Both the position numbers and the translations under genes were made by a program. Shown piece by piece: positions 23,581-30,134 of a stretch of 33,238 nucleotides of DNA. Each line of letters starts with the position of its first letter. The stretch's first letter is position 1. The DNA lies in assembly GCA_018699735.1 (NCBI GenBank), contig JABIRP010000109.1, positions 1 through 33,238 of the forward strand. The letters are read 5' to 3'. This stretch comes from Rhodospirillaceae bacterium. Lineage in GTDB: Bacteria; Pseudomonadota; Alphaproteobacteria; Thalassobaculales; Thalassobaculaceae. The notes under the pieces are model-generated. The model was not told where the DNA came from and searched no databases. It saw nothing but the letters and a program-made list of their open reading frames with translations.

Positions 23581-24612
23581 TCAAGGATCGCAGAGAAACG
23601 TCGTCATGACCCAGCGCTGGCCGCGGCTGAGTGGCAGGGCCTCATGCAATATTGAACAAGAGAATATCACCGCCCCACCGGCTGACGGCTTGAAGCGGTG
23701 CCGTCCGTATTCTGGGAACACCAACTCGCCACCATCAAAATCCGCATTCAGATTGAGCGACATTGGGAATCGTCGCTGATGTTCTGCCCTCAAGTTATCG
23801 CGGTGCGGACCGAAAAAATCACGCCGTTCCGGCACATAAGACAACACCGTGAACGCCTCAAACTTGAGCGGTTGGCGGAAGTGAAACACCTTTTCGAACT
23901 CCGGGGCGACGCGCGCACCTAGCGTCGATGCGATGGCCCGCTTCATTTCCGGGTTCTGCACCACGTGTTCACGGTTTCGCTTAACCGTCGGATCGGCAAC
24001 GTTTTCGAACCCGGTATTCACCATGCCTTCCTGGTGATCCGCCTTCCAATCGTCGATGAGTTTTAGACACAGCTCTGGCGGCAGCAGGTTCTCCAACATC
24101 ATGACCGGAGGCGCCTGGCGCTTGACATACACCTCCGGCACCGGCTCCGCGTGCCAGGCCTCAACCACGGAAATCATGCGGTTTATCGCCTCGGGACCAG
24201 CTTCATCCCCCGCGTCACTACTGATACTAGCGAGGACCCGCTGGTTCGGGTCCAGAACATAGATCGCCGCCACCCGTGGTCCGTCTTGGCGAGCCGGTAC
24301 AACTGCGGAAAGGGTTTGTCCATCAGTGTCGACGAAACGGATACCGGAAACGATGTCATCGAGTTCGTCGGGCATGGCGGCCGGGCCGATCAGATAGGTC
24401 TCGCAGCCCGTCTCGGCCAGAGACTCTAAGTTTCCGGCCAATGCACGTAGCCAAGCCCCAACGACCGGTGCTGACCAATCCCGAGCAGCGATTACCAGAA
24501 GCGGGCCACCGCCAACTTCGAAATAGAATATTCGGCGCAGTCCATCCGCATCCGGCAGCCCAAAATTCGGGAACCGGTCTCCGGTCTGAAGGATGCTTCC
24601 ATCCGGCGCCAA
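23581..24612 (-). CDS. Peroxiredoxin-like domain fused to a 2OG-Fe(II) oxygenase (P4H type)
   Basis: A two-domain protein of 343 residues. Residues about 8-150 look like a thioredoxin-fold peroxiredoxin: GDRFPNFGLPDADG opens the domain, and AAIYVLDPNQRVLASI closes it. Where the peroxidatic cysteine should follow the first strand, the sequence reads LLVIAARDWSAPVV, with no cysteine; the only cysteine in this domain is Cys70, in a different place. Residues about 170-343 are a prolyl-4-hydroxylase-type oxygenase with His270-Arg-Asp272 (GPHRDN), distal His323 (ILHEALP) and Arg333 (GQRW) ten residues later, the full iron and 2-oxoglutarate set. The oxygenase half should be active; the redoxin half is probably a binding or dimerising module. 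It follows the ATPase zeta gene by 25 bases on the same strand. The substrate is unknown. Confidence 0.85.
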   Translation of the reverse strand: MAPDGSILQTGDRFPNFGLPDADGLRRIFYFEVGGGPLLVIAARDWSAPVVGAWLRALAGNLESLAETGCETYLIGPAAMPDELDDIVSGIRFVDTDGQTLSAVVPARQDGPRVAAIYVLDPNQRVLASISSDAGDEAGPEAINRMISVVEAWHAEPVPEVYVKRQAPPVMMLENLLPPELCLKLIDDWKADHQEGMVNTGFENVADPTVKRNREHVVQNPEMKRAIASTLGARVAPEFEKVFHFRQPLKFEAFTVLSYVPERRDFFGPHRDNLRAEHQRRFPMSLNLNADFDGGELVFPEYGRHRFKPSAGGAVIFSCSILHEALPLSRGQRWVMTTFLCDP

Positions 24613-24637
24613 AGGATTTGATCCAGTTCGAGAGAGC

Positions 24638-24964
24638 TCAGCCCTCGTTCTGGATTTGCTCCTGTGCGACGCTCATCAGCTCGCCAAGTTTGTGACGAAT
24701 GCGGTGCTCGGACAGGTCAGCGTCCGTGCCCTCTACACTTGTCATGACAAAGCGAACCACATCGTCGTCCCCAGCCTCTTCCATGTCTGCCATCACCACC
24801 TGCTTGGCATAGGCTTCGGCGTCTTCACCGGATTTGGACAGGAAATTCTCGGCCACCCAAAGGCCAAGCAGCTTGTTGCGCCGCGCCATAGCCTTGAAGC
24901 GAAGCTCTTCCTCGCGCGCGAAGTTACGTTCCTCGCCTTTCTTGCGCCCATCAAAACCGCTCAT
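24638..24964 (-). CDS. F1-ATPase zeta inhibitor subunit (DUF1476)
   Basis: This 108-residue protein matches the alphaproteobacterial DUF1476 family, whose Paracoccus member is the zeta subunit, an inhibitor that blocks reverse rotation of F1-ATPase. Landmarks are EELRFKAMARRNKLLGLWVAE in the central helices, AYAKQVVMADMEEAGDDDV, and a C-terminal helix HRIRHKLGELM. The N-terminal FDGRKKGEERNFA segment is the inhibitory region. I chose the ATG at 24964, giving the standard length and MSGFDGRKK opening, with GGGAG 13 bases upstream; the longer frame from 25009 is not family-like. It is normally a stand-alone gene near pur genes in this class, which fits purC about 1 kb away. Confidence 0.92.
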   Translation of the reverse strand: MSGFDGRKKGEERNFAREEELRFKAMARRNKLLGLWVAENFLSKSGEDAEAYAKQVVMADMEEAGDDDVVRFVMTSVEGTDADLSEHRIRHKLGELMSVAQEQIQNEG

Positions 24965-25095
24965 ATTCGCGGATCTCCCAATAGCTTGTGTGTAACTTAG
25001 CGTCGTCACTCTAACACGACATCAACATGTTCACGGCAGTGATAGCGCATCCCCCGCAGCTTGCAAATGGCTTCCGCGCAGGTTAGCAAGCCCCC

Positions 25096-25860
25096 ATGTG
25101 CACCATTGTAATCCTTCGCCGTCCGGAACACGACTGGCCAGTCCTGATCGCGGCCAATCGAGACGAAATGTCCGACCGCCCCTGGCGTGCGCCGGGCCGC
25201 CACTGGCCGGAGCGCCCGGAGATCGTCGCTGGCATGGACGAACTCGCGGGCGGGTCCTGGCTCGGCATGAATGATCATGGGATGACGGCCGCGATCTTAA
25301 ACCGAGAGGGTTCGCTCGGTCCGGCGGACGGCAAGCGATCTCGTGGTGAGCTGGTACTAGACGCCCTCGACTTCGCTGACGCGATCGAGGCTGCCGGCAT
25401 GCTCAGCCAACTCGAGCCAACGGCCTACCGCCCGTTCAACATGGTGCTGGCCGACAATCGTGATGTCCTGTGGCTGCGCAACCGGGCGGAAGACGGACCC
25501 GGACATTTGGAAGTCACCCCTTTGCCAGACGGCCTTTCCATGCTTACGTCTCGCGAATTGAATGACATTAAATCGCCGCGCATCGCCCACCACCTCGGCT
25601 TATTTGCCGCTGCGGAGACACCGGACCCGGAAACCGGTGACTGGATGCACTGGCGCGGCCTTCTGGGACGAGTTTCAGAGACCGAGGACCCGGGTGACGG
25701 TATGACCATCCGCACGGATCATGGCTTTGCGACAATCAGTTCTTCTTTGATTGCTCTCCCGGCCCCGGGCCTTGGTCAACCGATCTGGCAATTCGCCGAC
25801 GGCCCGCCTGATACCCACGATTATCACCCTATCAATGACCCTGCATTGGCTGTTGGGTGA
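25096..25860 (+). CDS. NRDE (TANGO2-like) family protein
   Basis: A 254-residue member of the NRDE family, named for the Asn21-Arg-Asp-Glu24 motif ([11 protein letters not shown]). The protein begins Met-Cys-Thr, and the family places a conserved cysteine at position 2, as in Ntn-type hydrolases, though no activity is established. Further family-like blocks are [19 protein letters not shown] and [16 protein letters not shown]. The human relative TANGO2 is linked to lipid and haem metabolism, but the bacterial role is unclear. It is divergent from the zeta gene and lies upstream of purC on the same strand. The ribosome site is weak. Confidence 0.85.
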   Translation: MCTIVILRRPEHDWPVLIAANRDEMSDRPWRAPGRHWPERPEIVAGMDELAGGSWLGMNDHGMTAAILNREGSLGPADGKRSRGELVLDALDFADAIEAAGMLSQLEPTAYRPFNMVLADNRDVLWLRNRAEDGPGHLEVTPLPDGLSMLTSRELNDIKSPRIAHHLGLFAAAETPDPETGDWMHWRGLLGRVSETEDPGDGMTIRTDHGFATISSSLIALPAPGLGQPIWQFADGPPDTHDYHPINDPALAVG

Positions 25861-25876
25861 GCCTATTTCGCCCACA

Positions 25877-25905
25877 TTGTTTTTGCGGTCGCGAATTGCT
25901 ATAGG
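25877..25905 (+). promoter_or_regulatory. Candidate promoter for purC
   Basis: TTGTTT at 25877-25882 and TATAGG at 25900-25905 are separated by the optimal 17 bases in the 139-base gap before purC. A start near 25912 would give a leader of about 90 bases containing two tandem hairpins. Match to the -35 consensus is three of six and to the -10 four of six. Confidence 0.38.
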
Positions 25906-25949
25906 GTCATCGCTGGGACGCACGGCAATCCCCGCGCTCCACTTTCATC

Positions 25950-25982
25950 GGGGTCGAGACCCCCGGCCCGCTTGCTGGGCCG
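25950..25982 (+). promoter_or_regulatory. Two abutting GC hairpins in the purC leader
   Basis: GGGGTC/GACCCC (25950-25963, two-base loop, or five pairs with a four-base loop) is followed with no spacer by CGGCCC/GGGCCG (25964-25982, seven-base loop). Both stems are perfect. They lie 18 bases before the purC ATG and are not followed by a T-run, so they look more like a translation-control or transcript-pausing structure than a terminator. Confidence 0.45.
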
Positions 25983-25999
25983 CGAACGGGCGATCTTTC

Positions 26000-26764
26000 A
26001 TGGCGAGACGCAGAAAACTTTACGAAGGCAAAGCCAAGGTCCTGTACGAAGGTCCCGAGCCCGGGACTATCATTCAGTACTTCAAAGACGACGCCACCGC
26101 GTTCAACAACAAGAAACAGGGCGTTATTACTGGCAAGGGCGTGCTGAACAATCGGATCAGCGAGTTTCTGATGACCCGTCTGACCGAAATCGGCATTCCA
26201 ACCCACTTCGTGCGCCGGCTCAATATGCGTGAGCAGTTGGTACGCGAGGTCGAGATCATCCCGGTCGAGGTTGTGATCCGAAACATCGCCGCCGGATCAA
26301 TCGCCAAGCGTTTCAATCTGGAAGAGGGGACACCGCTTCCCCGCTCAATTGTTGAGTTTTACTACAAATCGGACGAACTGAATGATCCGATGATCGCCGA
26401 AGAACACATCACAGCCTTCGGCTGGGCCATGCCCCAGGACATCGACGATATGATGGCCTTGTCACTGCGCGTGAATGACTTCCTCACCGGTCTCCTGCTT
26501 GGGGTTGGGCTACGCTTGGTCGACTTCAAGCTCGAGTTCGGTCGGTATTACACCGAAGACTCGGTACAAATCGTTCTGGCGGATGAAATCAGCCCGGACA
26601 ACTGCCGGCTCTGGGATATCGAGACCAACGAAAAGATGGACAAAGACCGCTTCCGCCGCGACCTCGGCCGGGTCGAGGAAGCTTATCAGGAAGTGGCGCG
26701 CCGGCTCGGCGTCTTGCCCGAAGCCGGCCCGATGGACCTCAAGGGTCCGAAGGCGATGCAATAG
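26000..26764 (+). CDS. purC: Phosphoribosylaminoimidazole-succinocarboxamide synthase
   Basis: PurC (SAICAR synthetase) joins aspartate to CAIR using ATP in de novo purine synthesis. The 254-residue protein begins [18 protein letters not shown], the conserved ATP-binding start. It also contains [40 protein letters not shown] and [14 protein letters not shown], all standard. The longer frame from 25751 runs through the NRDE gene and is not real. The ribosome site before ATG 26000 is poor, and a two-hairpin structure lies just upstream, suggesting translational control. purS follows after 42 bases, as in the common alphaproteobacterial order purC-purS. Confidence 0.97.
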   Translation: MARRRKLYEGKAKVLYEGPEPGTIIQYFKDDATAFNNKKQGVITGKGVLNNRISEFLMTRLTEIGIPTHFVRRLNMREQLVREVEIIPVEVVIRNIAAGSIAKRFNLEEGTPLPRSIVEFYYKSDELNDPMIAEEHITAFGWAMPQDIDDMMALSLRVNDFLTGLLLGVGLRLVDFKLEFGRYYTEDSVQIVLADEISPDNCRLWDIETNEKMDKDRFRRDLGRVEEAYQEVARRLGVLPEAGPMDLKGPKAMQ

Positions 26765-26806
26765 GCTAGCATTCCAGTTGATCACACTCGTGCGAAAGAG
26801 AAATCC

Positions 26807-27049
26807 ATGAAGGCGACGGTTCACGTCACGTTGAAGACCGGGGTGTTGGATCCCCAAGGCAAGGCGATCGAGCATGCTCTCGGCAATCTCGGTTTTGATG
26901 GGGTCGAGCAAGCGCGCCAAGGTAAGTTCATAGAGCTTGAGCTGGCCGATACCGACGTTGATACCGCACGGGCTCGCGTCACGGATATGTGCGAGAAGCT
27001 ACTCGCCAACACCGTGATCGAAAACTATTCGGTCCAAATTGAGACTTAA
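26807..27049 (+). CDS. purS: Phosphoribosylformylglycinamidine synthase subunit PurS
   Basis: PurS is the small structural subunit of the three-part FGAM synthase (PurS, PurQ, PurL). The 80-residue sequence opens MKATVHVTLKTGVLDPQG, and GKAIEHALGNLGF is typical, as is the ending CEKLLANTVIENYSVQIE. A purine-rich AAGAGAAA lies before the ATG. In most alphaproteobacteria purQ and purL follow directly; here the next gene, 10 bases away, is convergent, so the partners must be elsewhere or the large subunit must be of a different type. Confidence 0.96.
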   Translation: MKATVHVTLKTGVLDPQGKAIEHALGNLGFDGVEQARQGKFIELELADTDVDTARARVTDMCEKLLANTVIENYSVQIET

Positions 27050-27059
27050 CCTGTAACGC

Positions 27060-27293
27060 CTAGTTCAGCCGCTTGTTGCTGAGCTTGCGTTCGATATAGG
27101 CGAGCACCTGCTCGCGCTTGCGTCCGCCGCCATCAAGCGCCATCTTGAACAAGCGCGACGCTTCGTTTTCGGGTTCCGGCGCCGGAACCCCAATTTCTTC
27201 ATAGGCGGCACGGCGCGCTTTTTCCATGACCTCCGGAGAGATCCTGGCACGCGCCTCTCGTAACATTTGCTTCAGCTTTTTGCGTTCGTCCAT
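27060..27293 (-). CDS. Small helical protein of unknown function (77 aa)
   Basis: I do not recognise this protein. From ATG 27293 (MDERKKLKQ) it is 77 residues, very charged and probably all-helical, with a Pro-rich break (GVPAPEPENE) in the middle, a GGGRKRE turn and a basic C-terminus. The longer frame from 27347 adds residues overlapping the end of the neighbouring gene and is less likely. It lies 40 bases downstream of the PilZ-like gene on the same strand, so the two form a likely unit. Its end faces purS. Confidence 0.6.
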   Translation of the reverse strand: MDERKKLKQMLREARARISPEVMEKARRAAYEEIGVPAPEPENEASRLFKMALDGGGRKREQVLAYIERKLSNKRLN

Positions 27294-27333
27294 GGCATCA
27301 CCCGGTGATAGCCGACCAAGTTTCGCCCGCCGG

Positions 27334-27675
27334 CTACTCCTCAACACGATCGTATGGCTTCGAGGTAAAGACTGCGGCCAACATATTGTCCTGAACTCGG
27401 GTCACGATCGCTTCCGCAGAGCCATTCATTTTAAAATCGCCCCGCTCCACTTGTATCTCAAAGCGAAATTTCTGCCCCTTGATCAACAGATCCTTATCAA
27501 AAGGGTCCAGTACAAATCCCTTTTTGTTGAATTCCTTCACATTGAAAGTGAAACTGTCGAATTTCACGCTTCCGCGAGACTCGATTTTGCCTTTGGCTGT
27601 AACACTCCTAAAACCCTGAGCTTTAGTCGGGCCTGAGTTTTTCTTGGTACTAGCGGATTTCAAAAAGTCAAACAT
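27334..27675 (-). CDS. Small beta-rich protein, possibly PilZ-like (113 aa)
   Basis: From ATG 27675 the product begins MFDFLKSAST and has a Lys/Ser-rich N-terminal linker of about 35 residues. A beta-rich domain follows (KFDSFTFNVKEFNKKGFVLD, LIKGQKFRFEIQVE, AEAIVTRVQDNMLAAVF), resembling the six-stranded barrel of PilZ domains. The RxxxR loop and the D/NxSxxG motif that bind cyclic di-GMP are not evident, so if PilZ-like it probably does not bind the nucleotide in the usual way. The gene is lower in G+C than its neighbours: 23 of 60 bases in 27481-27540. Upstream, 27661-27720 is 20 of 60. Confidence 0.55.
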   Translation of the reverse strand: MFDFLKSASTKKNSGPTKAQGFRSVTAKGKIESRGSVKFDSFTFNVKEFNKKGFVLDPFDKDLLIKGQKFRFEIQVERGDFKMNGSAEAIVTRVQDNMLAAVFTSKPYDRVEE

Positions 27676-27717
27676 GAGGTTTCTTCGCACAAAGTATCAA
27701 CCGTATTCACATTAGAA

Positions 27718-27723
27718 TATAAT
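27718..27723 (+). promoter_or_regulatory. Consensus -10 element TATAAT
   Basis: A perfect TATAAT lies in the A+T-rich divergent gap between the PilZ-like gene and the PPOX-type gene. It is about 50 bases before the first in-frame ATG of the latter (27773) and 89 before the start I prefer (27812). No good -35 hexamer is found at 16-18 bases, so activator dependence would be needed. Confidence 0.33.
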
Positions 27724-27739
27724 CGTCATCCGCCATAAT

Positions 27740-27764
27740 GCCAACCAGATTGGCAGGAATCTGG
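27740..27764 (+). promoter_or_regulatory. Two mutually exclusive hairpins upstream of the PPOX-type gene
   Basis: CCAGATT (27745-27751) pairs with AATCTGG (27758-27764) in a perfect 7-bp stem. The bases TTGGC (27750-27754) can instead pair with GCCAA (27740-27744), and the two stems cannot form together. This is the shape of a small conformational switch, but no ligand-binding fold is visible. Confidence 0.28.
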
Positions 27765-27811
27765 CGAGTCGGATGAAAATTTCCACCGCTCAATTGGGGA
27801 TAACGAAATCG

Positions 27812-28387
27812 ATGACAATGTTTCATGAAGGCCAGCGCGCCCTTCAAGACCGCTACGAGGGACGACATGTCGCCGACCGTCTAGAACAACACAGGCGGCA
27901 TAGTGAATTTTCCGATGATGATCGGCAATTCATTGAAAACGCTGCATTTTTCTTCCTGGCGAGCACCTGGGGAGACAGCGTTGACTGCTCAATAAAAGGC
28001 GGAACCCCCGGGTTCGTCCAGGTGATCGGGCCAAAGGAATTGGTCTGGCCGGACTACGACGGAAATCGGATGTACCGCAGCCTAGGCAATATCGTAAAAA
28101 ATCCTGCTGTCGGCCTGCTTTTTGTGCAATTCGACGGATCTGAAACCAAGCTCCGAATCAATGGGCGGGCGCGAATCGAAGATAGCTCCCCGATTTTGAG
28201 CGATTTCGTTGGTGCAAAACGGCTTATCCATGTAACCGCTGAGCATATCTATCCCAACTGCCCGCGTTATCTCCCGCAGATGGAGACGATCGAGTTATCT
28301 CCCTATGCGCCTCGCAAGGGCCACGTACCGCCGGAGCCGGACTGGAAGTCACGTGATTACATCCGGGACGCCCTGGATCGCGAATAA
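27812..28387 (+). CDS. Pyridoxamine 5'-phosphate oxidase (PPOX) family flavoprotein
   Basis: A split-barrel, probably FMN-binding oxidoreductase of the PPOX superfamily. The N-terminal FHEGQRALQDRYEGRHVADRL, the core AAFFFLASTWGDSVDCSIKGG, the FVQVIGPKELVWPDYDGNRMYRSLGNI segment and LLFVQFDGSETKLRINGRARI are familiar from proteobacterial PPOX-class proteins of about 200 residues. Three in-frame ATGs are possible: 27773, 27812 and 27818. I prefer 27812 because GGGGA lies 11 bases upstream and homologues usually begin near MFHEGQ. It is not PdxH, which has a different C-terminal signature. The gene is divergent from the PilZ-like unit. Confidence 0.8.
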   Translation: MTMFHEGQRALQDRYEGRHVADRLEQHRRHSEFSDDDRQFIENAAFFFLASTWGDSVDCSIKGGTPGFVQVIGPKELVWPDYDGNRMYRSLGNIVKNPAVGLLFVQFDGSETKLRINGRARIEDSSPILSDFVGAKRLIHVTAEHIYPNCPRYLPQMETIELSPYAPRKGHVPPEPDWKSRDYIRDALDRE

Positions 28388-28483
28388 GATCCATCTCGTT
28401 TATACGTAACGAACGAAGATTGCATCTCGGTGCTCGCCATGGCCTATTGCGGCCCCTGTTAAACCAATCACAGAGATCAACCC

Positions 28484-29242
28484 ATGCCCACATCCTCCGA
28501 GACCACGGCCATCGTTACCGGAGCTGCAGCGGGAATTGGCCGCGCGATCGCCGAGCGCCTTGCCCGTGACGGGCACCGTGTGGCCGTGGCTGACAAAGAT
28601 CTCGCTGGCGCAGAAGCCGTGGCCACCACAATCGAACAAAACGGTGGTACGGCCAGTGCCGTCGAGGTCAACGTGAAGGACAAGGGATCGATCCTTGCTA
28701 TGGTCGATACTGTGATCGGGTGGTATGGGCAGATCGATGTATTGGTCAGCAACGCCGGCATCATGGACCGCGCGCCGTTCCTGGAGATGAGCGAGGACTT
28801 TTGGCACCATGTGCTCGACACCAACCTGACGAGCACCTTCCAGTGTGGCCAGGCGGTCGCCAAGCAGATGGTCGCACAAGGGTCTGGCGGCCGGATCGTG
28901 AATACGGCCTCCAACTCTGGCATATTCGGCGGGCGTGGCCGGGCAGCCTACGGCGCCAGCAAAGCCGGCATCATCAACCTCACCCAGACGATGGCGATCG
29001 AACTTGCGGAGCACAATATCCTGGTCAACGCCGTCGCGCCTGGCCCGACCCTAACCCAGGTTCAAACCAGCGACGTGCTTCCCGATTCAGTCAAAGGACG
29101 CATGCCGCTCGGCCGCTTCGGCAGACCAGAAGAAATCGCTGCCGTTGCGTCATTCCTCTGCTCCGCCGACTGCAGCTTCGTCACCGGCCACACCTATGCG
29201 GCAGACGGCGGCTTCACAGTCTCTGGCATGCTGGAAGGCTAA
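28484..29242 (+). CDS. Short-chain dehydrogenase/reductase (NAD-type)
   Basis: A classical SDR oxidoreductase of 252 residues. The coenzyme motif TGAAAGIG is at 12-19, Asp37 at the end of the second strand favours NAD(H), the NAG motif is at 90-92, and the catalytic set is Asn114, Ser143, Tyr156 and Lys160 (YGASK). The C-terminal PLGRFGRPEEIAAVASFLCS is typical of FabG-like enzymes. A GAGA element precedes the ATG. The substrate, a hydroxy or keto compound, is unknown. Its 3' end meets the second SDR gene tail to tail with a 3-base gap. Confidence 0.92.
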   Translation: MPTSSETTAIVTGAAAGIGRAIAERLARDGHRVAVADKDLAGAEAVATTIEQNGGTASAVEVNVKDKGSILAMVDTVIGWYGQIDVLVSNAGIMDRAPFLEMSEDFWHHVLDTNLTSTFQCGQAVAKQMVAQGSGGRIVNTASNSGIFGGRGRAAYGASKAGIINLTQTMAIELAEHNILVNAVAPGPTLTQVQTSDVLPDSVKGRMPLGRFGRPEEIAAVASFLCSADCSFVTGHTYAADGGFTVSGMLEG

Positions 29243-29245
29243 GGT

Positions 29246-29998
29246 TCAACGCTCGCCCGGCTGCTTAGTCCGGCGATGGGTTGGACGCACGACGATTTCA
29301 GTGACACAGGCGCGCGGGTCCAATTGCGCCACGAAGACGACGAGATCACCGATATCTTCTGATTGAACCAGCCGATCCACGTCGTCCTGCGGGACGGTCA
29401 CCGGTCGCTGGTCCAGGATCGGGGTTGCGACCTCGCCAGGGCAGAGCGCGCAGGCACGGATACCGTTGTTCCCCTCCTCTTGGTTCAGAGTATCGTTCAG
29501 CGCCATTACCGCATGCTTGGAAGCACCGTAAGCAGGCCCAGCGACCGAGGAATAGAACCGGCCGGCCAGCGAGGATGTCGTCATGATCAATCCATCGGCC
29601 TGCTTTCGCATGATCGGCAATACCGCGCCGGCACAATTGTAGGCGCCCTTCACGTTGACATCGATCAGCTCGTCCCAACCATCGAACTCAGCCTCGGCCC
29701 AACTCCGCGGTGTCAGGTTGATGCCGTGGTTATTGAACAGGATGTCGATCCGGCCGTGACGGCCCTCAATCCGCTTGGCAATGGCGAACATTGAGGGACG
29801 ATCACTGGCGTCGCCGGTCTCCACGGCCGCCTCACCACCTGCATTTGTTATAACGGCCGCCACTTCATCGAGCGGGGTTTGCCGCCGCCCGGTCAGAACC
29901 AGCTTGCATCCGGCTTCAGCGAGCTTAATCGCGGACTCGCGCCCCATGCCGGTACCTGCGCCCGTGACCCAAGCCACCATTCCCTCTAAGCTGCGCAT
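29246..29998 (-). CDS. Short-chain dehydrogenase/reductase (NADP-type)
   Basis: A second classical SDR of 250 residues. The coenzyme motif TGAGTGMG is at 12-19. The second strand ends LTGRRQ, with Arg38-Arg39 favouring NADP(H), in contrast to the Asp of the neighbouring SDR. The NNHG motif replaces the usual NNAG, and SSLAGRF plus YGASK hold the catalytic Ser, Tyr and Lys. The C-terminus (THRRTKQPGER) is polar and does not show the common FabG-type ending. The different coenzyme preference is notable for a pair possibly acting on linked substrates, although the two are convergent and not one operon. Confidence 0.9.
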   Translation of the reverse strand: MRSLEGMVAWVTGAGTGMGRESAIKLAEAGCKLVLTGRRQTPLDEVAAVITNAGGEAAVETGDASDRPSMFAIAKRIEGRHGRIDILFNNHGINLTPRSWAEAEFDGWDELIDVNVKGAYNCAGAVLPIMRKQADGLIMTTSSLAGRFYSSVAGPAYGASKHAVMALNDTLNQEEGNNGIRACALCPGEVATPILDQRPVTVPQDDVDRLVQSEDIGDLVVFVAQLDPRACVTEIVVRPTHRRTKQPGER

Positions 29999-30050
29999 AC
30001 GAAGCTCTCTTTCCTGAAAACATTGCGGAATAACTGATGAACGGCCTCAT

Positions 30051-30074
30051 GCCGAAATCCGGGCCGAAATCCGG
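30051..30074. repeat. Perfect tandem repeat of 12 bases
   Basis: GCCGAAATCCGG occurs twice in tandem without a mismatch, in the divergent control region between the SDR and EamA genes. Each unit also has partial dyad symmetry (CCGaaatCCGG is imperfect). It could be a short slippage duplication or a double binding site. Confidence 0.5.
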
Positions 30075-30134
30075 ACCATCAGTCCAGACCTTTGGTATAA
30101 AGCGCCGAGGCGGAGATCGGAAGACCTTGCAACA

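Noticed and set aside
25751-25999. Extended purC start
   Set aside because: The frame overlaps the NRDE gene and the structured leader; conserved PurC begins at 26000.
28400-29014. 204-codon frame on the - strand
   Set aside because: Antisense to an SDR with all catalytic residues in place; no independent support.
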